Of a stretch of 64,000 nucleotides of DNA, positions 43,135-52,028 are shown piece after piece. The stretch covers positions 1,273,072 through 1,337,071 of the forward strand of contig JAEPOO010000001.1 of NCBI GenBank assembly GCA_017642855.1, in the 5' to 3' direction. The notes under the pieces were generated by a model. That model was not told the DNA's origin, made no database searches, and saw only the letters and a program-made list of their open reading frames with translations. Position 1 is the stretch's first letter. Each line of letters begins with the position of its first letter. The stretch comes from Pseudomonadales bacterium (GTDB lineage Bacteria; Pseudomonadota; Gammaproteobacteria; Pseudomonadales; Azotimanducaceae). The translations under genes and the position numbers were made by a program.

Positions 43135-43952
43135 CACGCCTGACACCTTGGGCACCAGTAGAGACGTCTGGCACCAATCTCCTCCCTAATAATCTTTGTC
43201 CCGCAGTTGAGGCAGCCCTTACCCGCGCGTCCGAACGCTGCGAAACGATAGGACTCAAATCCACCGCCCTGGGCCTTCAGCTTCCTCGCTGTTGCCTGGG
43301 TGACCGTGACGCCGCGAGTCTTATAACTGCGCTGGCTGATGGTAATCGTCGCCCGCGCCAAACGTTGGATGTCTGTCGCATTCAGGTCGCAGGGTTTACT
43401 CGTTGGCGGGACTTTGGCCTGAAACAAAATTTCCGTCCGAAGGTAATTGCCGATACCAGCAATAAAACCCTGATCCAGATACAGGCTCGCAAGCGATCTG
43501 CGTGTGAAGGTTTTATCGCGCAGACGAGATGCAATCGTCACCGGCGTTAGCGATTCATCCAACACATCCGGGCCCAGCTTTTTCAGAAACGGGTGTTCGC
43601 TCAAATGGTCAGTCGGCCAAAACTCAACGTCCGTTGCACTGAACAAAAACGCGCTATGCGCTTTGGTATGCAACGCCACTCGAAGCTTGCGGTTGGTGTC
43701 AGGAACGTGATCGCGCTTAGAAACACGCCAGACGCCGTAAAGCTGGTTGTGAGAATACAGCGTTTCACCATGATCAAACTGAGTCAACATCGCCTTGCCG
43801 TGGCATGTCACACGTACCACTTTTTTACCCAGAATCCGCTGTCGCGCGCGAGCCGTGCCCGGCAATGTAAACTCGGCATCCTCAATGGTTTGCCCTGCCA
43901 GCACCTTGTGCAGACGGTCCGCGGCTAATCTGATTTCTGGCCCCTCAGGCAT
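43134..43952 (-). CDS. nei: Endonuclease VIII-type DNA glycosylase (Fpg/Nei family)
   Basis: Base-excision repair enzyme that removes oxidised bases and cleaves the abasic site. The true start is the ATG at 43952: MPEGPEIRLAADRLHKVLAG, with Pro2 as Schiff-base nucleophile and Glu3. PEGPEIR, rather than PELPEVE, points to the Nei branch. The helix-two-turn-helix region contains GFIAGIGNYLRTEILF and the C-terminal zinc finger is CLNCGTKI...YWCPRCQA. AGGAGA precedes the start. About 272 residues, normal length. Followed by DUF3429. Confidence 0.93.
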   Translation of the reverse strand: MPEGPEIRLAADRLHKVLAGQTIEDAEFTLPGTARARQRILGKKVVRVTCHGKAMLTQFDHGETLYSHNQLYGVWRVSKRDHVPDTNRKLRVALHTKAHSAFLFSATDVEFWPTDHLSEHPFLKKLGPDVLDESLTPVTIASRLRDKTFTRRSLASLYLDQGFIAGIGNYLRTEILFQAKVPPTSKPCDLNATDIQRLARATITISQRSYKTRGVTVTQATARKLKAQGGGFESYRFAAFGRAGKGCLNCGTKIIREEIGARRLYWCPRCQA

Positions 43953-44035
43953 CCTGTCTCCTGGTTGGTTTTTCCCTTTATACGCGTCAGCCTGAAAATA
44001 GATCCAAGGACCTTCAGATTGCGTAACCACAGGTC

Positions 44036-44746
44036 ATGAGCGAGCACGCAAGGACATGGCTAATCACGGGCAGCACCATCGGCAGTGCCTTGGCCGCACG
44101 CTATGCAACATCGGCTTCTGTCAGAAAAGTGATCTATACATGGCACTCCCGGGAACCCCGTTTCGATTCGCCGAAAATACAAACCATGCAGCTCGACCTG
44201 ACATGCGAGGATGCTGTGGCGAACGCCCTTGGAAACCTTGAACAACTGGACGGTGTGATCAATGCCATGGGATTTCTACACGACAACATTCACAAACCGG
44301 AGAAAGCCATCTCCCGGTTCGAACCTGACGCCCTCCTCAAAAGTATCGAACTGAATGCTCTGCCTACTGCGCTTTTAGCGAAACACTGCAGACAACGCCT
44401 GAAGGCGAGCTCATCTGGCGTGTTCGCAGCCATATCTGCAAAAGTTGGATCGATAGAAGACAATCGCCTTGGTGGCTGGTACAGCTATCGAGCTTCCAAG
44501 GCAGCACTCAATATGCTTCTGAAAACCCTGGCCATCGAGTGGCGCATTGGATTGCCCAACACCTGCGTCGCTGCGCTGCATCCAGGCACGGTCTCCAGCC
44601 CCCTGTCAGAGCCGTTCACGGGTCGTCATCATTCCCCGGTGACGCCCGCAGAGAGCGCTTCAAACCTCAAGGATCTGATTGATCAGTTAACCCCCGATAA
44701 AACCGGCCGTTTCTGGTCCTGGGATGGCACAGAGCTGCCATGGTAA
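44036..44746 (+). CDS. SDR-family protein (CsgA-like) in photolyase operon
   Basis: A 236-residue short-chain dehydrogenase: WLITGSTIGSALAARY (an unusual cofactor loop, GSTIGSAL rather than GxxxGxG with all glycines), LDGVINAMGFLHD, AAISAKVGSIEDN, YSYRASKAALNMLL (YxxxK) and HPGTVSSPLSEPF. Such SDRs are often found next to photolyase genes in gammaproteobacteria. It overlaps the photolyase gene by 7 bases. Confidence 0.87.
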   Translation: MSEHARTWLITGSTIGSALAARYATSASVRKVIYTWHSREPRFDSPKIQTMQLDLTCEDAVANALGNLEQLDGVINAMGFLHDNIHKPEKAISRFEPDALLKSIELNALPTALLAKHCRQRLKASSSGVFAAISAKVGSIEDNRLGGWYSYRASKAALNMLLKTLAIEWRIGLPNTCVAALHPGTVSSPLSEPFTGRHHSPVTPAESASNLKDLIDQLTPDKTGRFWSWDGTELPW

Positions 44747-46281
44747 ATCGACTACGACTGATTCTCGGAGATCAACTGAATGAGGCGCACAGCTGGTTCT
44801 CCGATAAAGACGAGCAAACACTGTATGTCATTGCGGAGCTTCACGAAGAAGCCACTTACGTCACACACCATGTTCAGAAAATCTGTGCCTTTTTCCTGGC
44901 CATGCAGACCTTTGCGGAATCACTTGAGGCTAACGGTCACAAGGTTCTTCATCTGTCCTTGGACGACACACATGACACACCAGATGTAGGCGCCCTTCTC
45001 ACCCGCCTTGCGTCAGAACAAAACGCAACCGTGATCGAGTATCAACGCCCGGATGAACAGCGATTGCTCAATCAACTCAGAGTACTTTCAATTCCCGGCG
45101 TCGATATTCTCGAATGTGATACCGAGCACTTTCTCGTGCCTTTCGAAGAACTTGGTAAACACTTCCAACAGGGCAAAGCGCACCGGATGGAAACTTTCTA
45201 TCGAAAAATGCGCCAGCGACATCAGGTACTGATGAAGGACGGCCAACCGTTGGGCGGCAAGTGGAACTACGACGCGTCAAATCGCAAGAAACTGAAAAAA
45301 GCAGACCTGGCCGTTATTCCCACACCCCTGACCTTCGCCCACGACGTTACCGCAATCCTTGGACGCCTGACCCGACACAACATTGAGCACATTGGCTCAG
45401 AAAAGAAGCAGATCTGGCTTCCCGTATCGCGGAATGAGTCGCTACAGCTTCTCGACTGGTTTTGCGAATCGGCCCTACCGCGCTTCGGTGATTTTCAGGA
45501 TGCGATGACCGATCAATCTGAACACGCCTGGTCGTTGTTTCATTCCCGTCTGTCTTTTTCCATCAACACCAAGATTCTGCACCCCGTCGAGGTTATCGAA
45601 GCGGCCGTCAACGCATACCACAGCAATGATGCCATCGACATTTCTCAGGTAGAGGGTTTCGTGAGACAGATACTCGGTTGGCGGGAATTCATCCGCGGTA
45701 TCTACTGGGCGAACATGCCAGGTTATAAAAGCTTAAACGAACTCAACGCTGAGCGTCCTCTACCTGACTATTTCTGGAGCGGTGATACTCAGATGAACTG
45801 CGTAAAGCAGGCCGTGACTCAATCTCTGGACTATGCCTTCGCGCATCACATTCAACGACTGATGGTGACTGGTGTCTTCGGACTCATCGCAGGGATTCAT
45901 CCCGATGAGATGGACGCATGGTATCTGGGTGTTTACGTGGATGCACACGAGTGGGTTGAGATGCCGAACACCCGTGGCATGAGCCAGTTTGCTGATGGCG
46001 GACTCGTTGCGAGCAAACCCTATGCAGCCAGCGGCAACTACATTAACAAGATGGGTGACTATTGTCAGAGCTGTCACTACAACGTCAAAGAAAAGGTTAC
46101 CGAAGATGCCTGTCCGTTTAACGCGCTGTACTGGCACTTTATGTTGAGACATCGCGACCGGTTCGAATCCAACCCGAGAATTGGCATGGTTTATCGGAGC
46201 TGGGACAAGCAGGACAGCCAGGTTCAGAAGCTCACCATGAAGAAAGGTGACGATCTGCTGGAAACGTTGAGTGAGCTATAA
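44740..46281 (+). CDS. Cryptochrome/photolyase of the FeS-BCP class
   Basis: A 513-residue (6-4)-type bacterial photolyase with an iron-sulfur cluster. N-terminal LRLILGDQLNEAHSWF is typical of the class. GFVRQILGWREFIRGIYW and MVTGVFGLIAGIHPDEMDAWYLGVYVDA mark the FAD-binding part. Four cysteines match the 4Fe-4S ligands: one in QMNCVKQAV, then C-QS-C and a third 12 residues later in EDACPFNALYWHF. The spacing CxxC-x12-C equals that of Agrobacterium PhrB. Repairs UV lesions using blue light. Confidence 0.95.
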   Translation: MVNRLRLILGDQLNEAHSWFSDKDEQTLYVIAELHEEATYVTHHVQKICAFFLAMQTFAESLEANGHKVLHLSLDDTHDTPDVGALLTRLASEQNATVIEYQRPDEQRLLNQLRVLSIPGVDILECDTEHFLVPFEELGKHFQQGKAHRMETFYRKMRQRHQVLMKDGQPLGGKWNYDASNRKKLKKADLAVIPTPLTFAHDVTAILGRLTRHNIEHIGSEKKQIWLPVSRNESLQLLDWFCESALPRFGDFQDAMTDQSEHAWSLFHSRLSFSINTKILHPVEVIEAAVNAYHSNDAIDISQVEGFVRQILGWREFIRGIYWANMPGYKSLNELNAERPLPDYFWSGDTQMNCVKQAVTQSLDYAFAHHIQRLMVTGVFGLIAGIHPDEMDAWYLGVYVDAHEWVEMPNTRGMSQFADGGLVASKPYAASGNYINKMGDYCQSCHYNVKEKVTEDACPFNALYWHFMLRHRDRFESNPRIGMVYRSWDKQDSQVQKLTMKKGDDLLETLSEL

Positions 46282-46305
46282 GCTCGATTGAGTAGACTAT
46301 ACGCC

Positions 46306-46653
46306 ATGAAATTCGTGATGCTCTCCGGGCTGCTGGCAGCCGTGATCACCAACTCGGCAATGGCAATGACTGGTTCGGACGCATTCGTCTGTGACGTGAT
46401 TCGTTACAGCACCGATCCTGCAGAAGTGGGTGAGGCCGAGGCAGAGGCTACCTCTCGCGGCATATGCGGATTCGAGAAACCCGAGCCCGAGGCGCGACCG
46501 AAAGCGCGGCGACATCTACTGACCAACCCCTCAGAGGAAGCCGAGAAAGCTGTCTTTATCGGCGCACTGATCTGGGCTGTTTCAAATGGCAAGGTCAAAG
46601 GACCCGTTACCGGACAACCCAAGCCTCAGGCCGGCAGACCTTCCCCGCGTTAG
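46306..46653 (+). CDS. Small exported protein, hypothetical
   Basis: About 115 residues from the ATG at 46306. Signal peptide FVMLSGLLAAVITNSAMA, then two cysteines (AFVCDVI, RGICGFEK) that may pair, and a basic Pro-rich tail. Not recognised. TAGACT (46293-46298) is 7 nt before the ATG and no ribosome site is seen, so it may be leaderless. Convergent with the Rieske oxygenase gene (adjacent stops). Confidence 0.5.
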   Translation: MKFVMLSGLLAAVITNSAMAMTGSDAFVCDVIRYSTDPAEVGEAEAEATSRGICGFEKPEPEARPKARRHLLTNPSEEAEKAVFIGALIWAVSNGKVKGPVTGQPKPQAGRPSPR

Positions 46654-47997
46654 TCAGTCTTCCATGTAGCGATCTATCCATGTGTGATAGTGCTGTACTC
46701 GGGATTCATCTTCATTCAGCCAGGCTTCTCTAAAGCCTCTGGACTGCATACCTTTCTGTACATCCCGAATCAGATGAATGTCCTGATCCAAGGTGATTGT
46801 CATGGTTTTCTCGCCAGCAATGATCGCTTCTTGGTCAAACTCGTCGTGCTCGGGTCTGATCGTCCCATCGCTGTTCTGATCTAAATTGAACGACACATTC
46901 GCTCGATTCTGCAGCGGTGGGAATTCAACCTTGGCGCCTTTCTGAAGCTCAACATCCGGCAGCATTCGGAGCGCGAATTTATCCCAGTAGCACTTGTTCG
47001 GGTCTGTCGCGTGTGGCCTTGAACGGAGGATCCAGAATTCTTCAGGCTGCAGCACCAGCACCGCGTTCGGAAAAACGTTGTACTGCACAATATCTGAAAG
47101 CTGCTCATCGCTTAGCAGGTCGTAGTTGTAACCCAACGCAGGCCCCAATTCGCGTTTCTTGATCTGGATATCGCGCCGTACGTCAAGCACCCTACCCTGA
47201 TAGTCATCTTTATCCATTCCGAGGGTTTCCATCTGCGCCCATTGAGTCGGTGGCACTTCGTCAGGAATAGGAAGACGCGAATTAACGGTAAAACCATCGA
47301 TCAATACGCGCGTATGGCCGTAATCAAAATGTTCGGCAGTAGAGGTGGGACAATCGAAAATCAACTCATGTTGAGGGTGAATATGCTCGACATGATAGAG
47401 TTCGCCGAAATTATCGAAAACCGCTTTCCAGTTACACTCCAAGCGACAGGTCTGATCCTCAACCAGTCTCATATCATGAGGACGGAAAGGTTCAATCATC
47501 TCAATGATAGGACCCAGAAACTCTTCTAAAGAGGGCGCCTGGTCGTCCATACATACCCAAATCATTCCACCCCAATCGGCGACTCTGAGTTCGGGCAGTT
47601 TGAGTTGTTCTTCCGGAATTCCTCGATTGAACCTGTTTTTATCCGGCACATGGCAAAGAGAGCCATCATTGTTGTAGGTCCAACCATGGTAAGGGCAGGT
47701 GTACTTTTCCATGGAGCCAAGATCAGACCCAACCAGCCTTGCACCGCGATGTTGGCACACATTAAAAAAAGCCCGAAGCTCTCCTGCCTCTGAACGAGAA
47801 ACAAGAATAGACTCGGGCTCTAGATCAAACACGAAAAAATCGCCAGGATCGGCAACGTCTTGTGCACAACCCGCCACCAGCCAGGCTTTACCCCACAGTC
47901 GCTCCCGCTCTCTTTCCATGTAGTCACGCGAGACATAACGCTCGGCTGTTATCCTGGAATATGGGACCTGATCGCTGAGTATTCTTGCTTCTGACAT
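46654..47997 (-). CDS. Rieske non-haem iron oxygenase, alpha subunit
   Basis: Ring-hydroxylating dioxygenase-type large subunit of 447 residues. Rieske 2Fe-2S ligands are CQHRGARL and CPYHGWTY; the mononuclear iron site is NWKAVFDNFGELYHVEHIHP with two His and a later carboxylate. No beta subunit is adjacent, so it may be a homotrimer. Two downstream-encoded partners on the same strand upstream, an SDR and a Rieske ferredoxin, could serve as dehydrogenase and electron carrier; a ferredoxin reductase is not seen. Confidence 0.92.
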   Translation of the reverse strand: MSEARILSDQVPYSRITAERYVSRDYMERERERLWGKAWLVAGCAQDVADPGDFFVFDLEPESILVSRSEAGELRAFFNVCQHRGARLVGSDLGSMEKYTCPYHGWTYNNDGSLCHVPDKNRFNRGIPEEQLKLPELRVADWGGMIWVCMDDQAPSLEEFLGPIIEMIEPFRPHDMRLVEDQTCRLECNWKAVFDNFGELYHVEHIHPQHELIFDCPTSTAEHFDYGHTRVLIDGFTVNSRLPIPDEVPPTQWAQMETLGMDKDDYQGRVLDVRRDIQIKKRELGPALGYNYDLLSDEQLSDIVQYNVFPNAVLVLQPEEFWILRSRPHATDPNKCYWDKFALRMLPDVELQKGAKVEFPPLQNRANVSFNLDQNSDGTIRPEHDEFDQEAIIAGEKTMTITLDQDIHLIRDVQKGMQSRGFREAWLNEDESRVQHYHTWIDRYMED

Positions 47998-48037
47998 GCG
48001 CTTGCCCTCTTCTTTTCAAGGATCATAGGACAGTCAC

Positions 48038-48811
48038 CTACAGTTTGGCCAATTGGCCTCCATCAAGGACGATATCCTGACCGTTTATCATTTGTGCTTC
48101 CGGGGAACAAAGAAACGCTACGGTTTTAGCGATATCTTCAGCCAATACCAATTGTCCAGTTGGGTTCAGGGCACCCAATTTTTCTGAGCGCTCTGCGGGA
48201 GGCAGTTCCAACCTCGGCGCCGTCGCGGCAGTGAGTGTTGGGCCCGGCGAAACCGCATTCACTCGAATGGATGTCCTGGCATAGTTCACTGCGGCCTGCC
48301 GAGTCAATCCCAAGACCCCATGCTTCGCAGCCGTATAAGACACGCCCGAGGCATTTCCACCGCGATGCCCCACGACCGAGGCGTTGTTAATGATTGCTCT
48401 GTGTTCATTATTCTCGGTTTCAAGCATTAATCTAAGCTCATGCTTCATGCAGAAGTAAACAGATTTCAGGTTCGAATCAATAACCTCGTCCCATACTTCA
48501 CTGCTGTGTTCGTGAAGTATCGACTCAGAGCGAAAGACACCAGCATTGTTAAATGCAAAGTCGAGTTTGCCAAATTCGGACTTCACGCTGCCTAACAAGG
48601 CTTCGACTTCGGACTCAACCGTGACGTCCATGGAAGTAAATCTGACATCAACCTGCTGGGAGAGTTCTGCGACGAGATTCTCACCCGCCTCCAGCGATCT
48701 GGCAGCAAGCATCAGAGAGGCACCGGTACTCGCAAGGTAACGGGCTGTCGCAAGACCTATCCCTGACGTTGCGCCAGTTATCAAGGCCACCTTGCCATTG
48801 AGACTAACCAT
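48038..48811 (-). CDS. SDR-family oxidoreductase
   Basis: Classical SDR of 257 residues: TGATSGIGLATARYL (cofactor loop), FAFNNAGVF, INNASVVGHRGG (Ser is in this strand as NNASV), YTAAKHGVLGL (YxxxK) and SPGPTLTAA. It starts 8 bases inside the end of the Rieske ferredoxin gene and lies 40 bases before the Rieske oxygenase, so it may be the cis-diol or alcohol dehydrogenase of that system. Confidence 0.88.
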   Translation of the reverse strand: MVSLNGKVALITGATSGIGLATARYLASTGASLMLAARSLEAGENLVAELSQQVDVRFTSMDVTVESEVEALLGSVKSEFGKLDFAFNNAGVFRSESILHEHSSEVWDEVIDSNLKSVYFCMKHELRLMLETENNEHRAIINNASVVGHRGGNASGVSYTAAKHGVLGLTRQAAVNYARTSIRVNAVSPGPTLTAATAPRLELPPAERSEKLGALNPTGQLVLAEDIAKTVAFLCSPEAQMINGQDIVLDGGQLAKL

Positions 48812-49112
48812 CGGAAACTGAAATGATTATTCGGTCATCCTCTCGGGATACCCGATAGGTTTCAATGTCCATTTTTGGAGGACCACTAAGACAGCGACCG
48901 CTACGAACATCAAACCTTGCACCATGGAGTGGACAGGTGACGGAAACCCCCTTCAGTTTGCCTTTGGAAAGCAAGACTCTCGCGTGAGAACAGATATCGG
49001 ACATGGCAAAGTACTCACCAGCTATCCTGGTTAACAACACATGTTTGCCCTCTTCCTCTATACCGATCATTTCACCGTCACCCAAATCAGCGTTTACGAC
49101 TATCTCAGGCAC
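48804..49112 (-). CDS. Rieske-type 2Fe-2S ferredoxin
   Basis: A 102-residue soluble Rieske ferredoxin with both ligand boxes: CSHARVLLSKG (CxH) and CPLHGARFDV (CxxH). GTG start with GGAGA upstream. In oxygenase systems such proteins pass electrons from a reductase to the alpha subunit. It is translationally coupled to the SDR gene and on the same strand as the oxygenase at 46.7 kb. Confidence 0.93.
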   Translation of the reverse strand: MPEIVVNADLGDGEMIGIEEEGKHVLLTRIAGEYFAMSDICSHARVLLSKGKLKGVSVTCPLHGARFDVRSGRCLSGPPKMDIETYRVSREDDRIIISVSDG

Positions 49113-49130
49113 AGGTTTCTCCAGTCATTA

Positions 49131-49331
49131 TCATGCTTCAATAACCCGTATCCGAATGAAATGACTACTTCGCTCAGCGACGATATTGTCGATGAGATAA
49201 ACAGACTTTCGCTTGAGCCCATCTGCTTGTGCTTCTGACATCGCAGCATAGGCGGTCGTCATAATTTTAGCGCCCATCTGAAAAACCGCCTTCAGCACCG
49301 CGCCCTTGCCTCTCAGTGAGAAATTCTTCAT
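49131..49331 (-). CDS. Possible small protein, hypothetical
   Basis: A 66-residue frame (from ATG at 49331; it opens further upstream to 49433) just before the ferredoxin gene on the same strand. It is basic, with GAVLKAVFQMGAKIMTTAYAA and SHFIRIRVIEA. No motif is known to me and no clear ribosome site is present. Included because it fills the gap with plausible codon use. Confidence 0.3.
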   Translation of the reverse strand: MKNFSLRGKGAVLKAVFQMGAKIMTTAYAAMSEAQADGLKRKSVYLIDNIVAERSSHFIRIRVIEA

Positions 49332-49439
49332 GTTGAAGCGGTGTAAAGTTCCAGCATAGAAACCTCTGCAGTTGCGGCAATCAAAACGTAGAGCGGCTAT
49401 CATGCCGGAAAATGAAATATAGTAACAAGGCAAGCATCG

Positions 49440-50201
49440 ATGGAAACGATAAACCTGTTGAATGAGGGTGCCGTGCGTATTGTTGAACTCAACCGTCCGG
49501 ACGCGCTAAATGCTATCAACGGTCAGATGATTGATGAGCTGACGGATGCTTTCCTCGATGCCGGTGCTGACGATGCGGTTAAAGTACTGCTTCTAAGGGG
49601 TGCAGGCCGAGCTTTCTGGGCTGGTGCAGACCTGAAAGAAATGGGGCGTCTTGAAAATAAACCGAAGCACACCTTTCAGGAAATGACGGATGCGATCATC
49701 GATTTCCCAAAGCCTTTCCTCGTGGCAGTTCACGGTGTTGGCGTGGGCATCGGCGCAACCATCTGTGGGCTCGCCGATTTTGCCTTAATGGCGGAAGACG
49801 CGCGGCTGCGGTGTCCTTTTTCTGCCCTGGGTCTCGTCGCTGAAGCAGCCAGTACGGTGACCTTCCCCAGGCTTATGGGCAGACAGCAAGCGAGCTGGAT
49901 GCTGTTATCCGCGGAATGGATGAATGCACATGATTGTTTCGATGCGGGACTGATTGGTGAAGTGACATCCCCTGATCATCTGTTCGAGCGCGCAATGGCC
50001 AGAGCGAATCTTCTCGCAGCGTTGCCCGCGGCTTCTCTCATGGCAACAAAAAGACTCATGATGGATCCGATTCGCGAGCAGATGAAAGAGGTTGCGGTCA
50101 AAGAAAACAAGGCACTGTTTGCACTGCAGGGCGAACCCGCAAATCGTGAGGCATTACGGGCATTCGCCGAAAAACGTGCACCGGACTTTACCGGCTTGTA
50201 A
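49440..50201 (+). CDS. Enoyl-CoA hydratase/isomerase family protein
   Basis: Crotonase-fold protein of 253 residues: LNRPDALNAINGQMIDEL, the oxyanion loop RGAGRAFWAGADLKEMG, GVGVGIGATICGLADF and LGLVAEAASTVTFPRLMGRQ. At the usual Glu144 position there is a Glu in LVAEAAS; the Glu164-equivalent is not obvious. May hydrate, isomerise or hydrolyse an acyl-CoA. Convergent with the first PhyH gene (3 bases apart). Confidence 0.9.
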   Translation: METINLLNEGAVRIVELNRPDALNAINGQMIDELTDAFLDAGADDAVKVLLLRGAGRAFWAGADLKEMGRLENKPKHTFQEMTDAIIDFPKPFLVAVHGVGVGIGATICGLADFALMAEDARLRCPFSALGLVAEAASTVTFPRLMGRQQASWMLLSAEWMNAHDCFDAGLIGEVTSPDHLFERAMARANLLAALPAASLMATKRLMMDPIREQMKEVAVKENKALFALQGEPANREALRAFAEKRAPDFTGL

Positions 50202-50204
50202 GGG

Positions 50205-50978
50205 TTAGCGCGGCGAACGCCCATAAACCAAACCCAGACCCTGGGTTTTGTATCCCAGCAACACCAGCAACGCATCACTCGCCGATTCAATCACTTCGTC
50301 ATCGAGTGACAGAAACCAGTTCTCCTGCGTACGATAGATTGACCGTGTATACCAACCGAATAATCCAGCGCGAGGTGCTTGGGAACGATTGCAGCCAGTG
50401 CGATGCATCACTCGACTGTCAAACACCATCAATGTGCCCGCTGGCGCTATGATGGGTTCAGCAAGGTCAGCCAACGCCGTGACATCAAGTTCCTCTGTTT
50501 GATGGCTTCCAGGAATCACCTCAGTTGCGCCGTTGTCTGCAGTAAAATCATCCAGACACCAGGCAAAATTCATACCCTGAGGTTGTTTTGGCCAGGGCTT
50601 TGGGATGAAGAGCTGATCTTGGTGCCAGGCACCCCCCTCACTTCCTGGGAGCGCAATGTTTGCCGACAGGTTGCCAAGCAGCGCTGGCCAGCCGATCAAA
50701 CCCTCCAGAAGAGTTAAGACGATTGGGAATTGAACCAGATCACTGAAGACGGGATGCCTGTTCAAAATGTTCCAAACGCGTACATTGGCTTTACCATAGT
50801 CGAGACCAAACGAATCGGCTACTCGACCCAAACGCGCATCCTCTTCAACACCACCGTAGGTCGCTTCCCGGGCAAGCTCAAGTTGTCCTTCTGACAACTG
50901 GTCAGAGAGCAGCGCAACACCATACTGCTCGATATCGACTTTCGCTTGGGCTGCATCGTTTGTCAGCGCGGGTAACAT
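50205..50978 (-). CDS. Phytanoyl-CoA dioxygenase (PhyH) family protein
   Basis: Fe(II)/2-oxoglutarate oxygenase of 257 residues. Iron ligands: HQD in GAWHQDQLFIP and the distal His in VMHRTGCNRSQAPRAG, with the 2-oxoglutarate Arg in the same stretch (QAPRAGLF). NIALPGSEGG and EVIPGSHQ are family loops. HxD, not HxA, argues for hydroxylation rather than halogenation. Divergent from a paralogue with about 14 bases between starts. Confidence 0.9.
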   Translation of the reverse strand: MLPALTNDAAQAKVDIEQYGVALLSDQLSEGQLELAREATYGGVEEDARLGRVADSFGLDYGKANVRVWNILNRHPVFSDLVQFPIVLTLLEGLIGWPALLGNLSANIALPGSEGGAWHQDQLFIPKPWPKQPQGMNFAWCLDDFTADNGATEVIPGSHQTEELDVTALADLAEPIIAPAGTLMVFDSRVMHRTGCNRSQAPRAGLFGWYTRSIYRTQENWFLSLDDEVIESASDALLVLLGYKTQGLGLVYGRSPR

Positions 50979-50992
50979 CTTCGTATTATGAC

Positions 50993-51784
50993 ATGATGAA
51001 CGCCGTCTTTATCGAATCGCACCAGCATCGCCTTGCGGACGAGGGATACTGCGTTATTGAAGACGTGCTTTCAGCAGAAGAAACCGCTCGAGTTCGAAAT
51101 CACTTGATCGAGGCTGCGGCGGAAAGCGAACGGCGAGGCATCCCAACTCGGATCGAGACCTTAGACCCTAACGAAAACAACATTCGTGTTTTCAATCTGC
51201 TGGATCTGGACCCCGTGTTTCGTGAACTTATCCAACATCCGGCGGCACTAGAGATCGTGCGCCATGTTTTAACCGATGACTTTATCATTTCGAACTTCAC
51301 CGCCAATATCGCTCTGCCCGGCAGCGAATCCATGGTCGTTCACTCCGATCTCGCGGTTGTTTTGCCAGAGCCCTGGCACTCGCCCTGGAGCATGAACATC
51401 ATCTGGTGTCTTGATGACGTCACCGCTGAAAACGGTGGCACCCTGTTTATGCCAGGAAGCCATCACTTCGAGCGACTGTCGGATGTTCCTGATGATATCG
51501 CTGATAAGATGACGCCAGTCGAAGCTCCAGCCGGGAGTATCGTCGCCATGGAGGGTCGGCTTTGGCATACCTCGGGGAAAAACCAAACCCTTGATCAACA
51601 ACGCGCGCTGCTCTTTGGCTACTACAGTCGTTCCTTCATCAGGCCACAGTGGAACCACAATGTCGGCCTGGGCGAAGAAGCTCAGCGAGACCTATCGCCA
51701 CAGATGCGACGATGGCTCGGACTCGACATCACAGCAAACGTTGCGCCGCTAAAAGGCATACCCGATAGCAGGCAGTCAGAATAA
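50993..51784 (+). CDS. Phytanoyl-CoA dioxygenase (PhyH) family protein, paralogue
   Basis: About 263 residues, related to the divergent neighbour: NIALPGSESMVVHSDLAVVLPEPW (HxD), GTLFMPGSHHF, and LWHTSGKNQTLDQQRALLFGYYSR (distal His and 2-OG Arg). The frame reaches back to 50960 over the neighbour's start, but ATG at 50993 or 50996 is more likely. TATTAT (50984-50989) is 6 nt before the second ATG. N-terminus ADEGYCVIEDVLSAEET is typical. Substrate unknown. Confidence 0.88.
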   Translation: MMNAVFIESHQHRLADEGYCVIEDVLSAEETARVRNHLIEAAAESERRGIPTRIETLDPNENNIRVFNLLDLDPVFRELIQHPAALEIVRHVLTDDFIISNFTANIALPGSESMVVHSDLAVVLPEPWHSPWSMNIIWCLDDVTAENGGTLFMPGSHHFERLSDVPDDIADKMTPVEAPAGSIVAMEGRLWHTSGKNQTLDQQRALLFGYYSRSFIRPQWNHNVGLGEEAQRDLSPQMRRWLGLDITANVAPLKGIPDSRQSE

Positions 51785-52028
51785 CCCTCGCCATGACCGT
51801 CAATACCATCGTCATACTCAACCCCTAAGAATGACTGCGCTAACCCGTTGCTTGAATCGCACGTTTACCCGCTCGAGGACGATGAAGAGTTGCTGTATTC
51901 GGTGCATGAATCGCGACACCGGGTAGAAGTGAGGATCTTGAGATGGCAAAGCTCTGGTGCGAACCAGATAACGATGTATAAAATACGGCGACACCTTGCA
52001 GCAAGGTCTTAACTCAGGGAGAGAGAAG
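51785..52028 (+). promoter_or_regulatory. Intergenic region before the DUF2235 gene: -10 box and leader hairpin
   Basis: TATAAAAT at 51977-51984 is a likely -10. The leader contains ACCTTG-CAG-CAAGGT (51993-52007), a 6-bp hairpin, then GGGAGAGAG before the ATG at 52029. A frame without ATG (about 51795-52010) is open but has no gene-like support. Nothing else is seen here. Confidence 0.4.

Noticed and set aside
51795..52012. Open frame of about 70 codons before the DUF2235 gene
   Set aside because: No ATG/GTG start, no ribosome site and no recognisable sequence; it contains the likely promoter instead.
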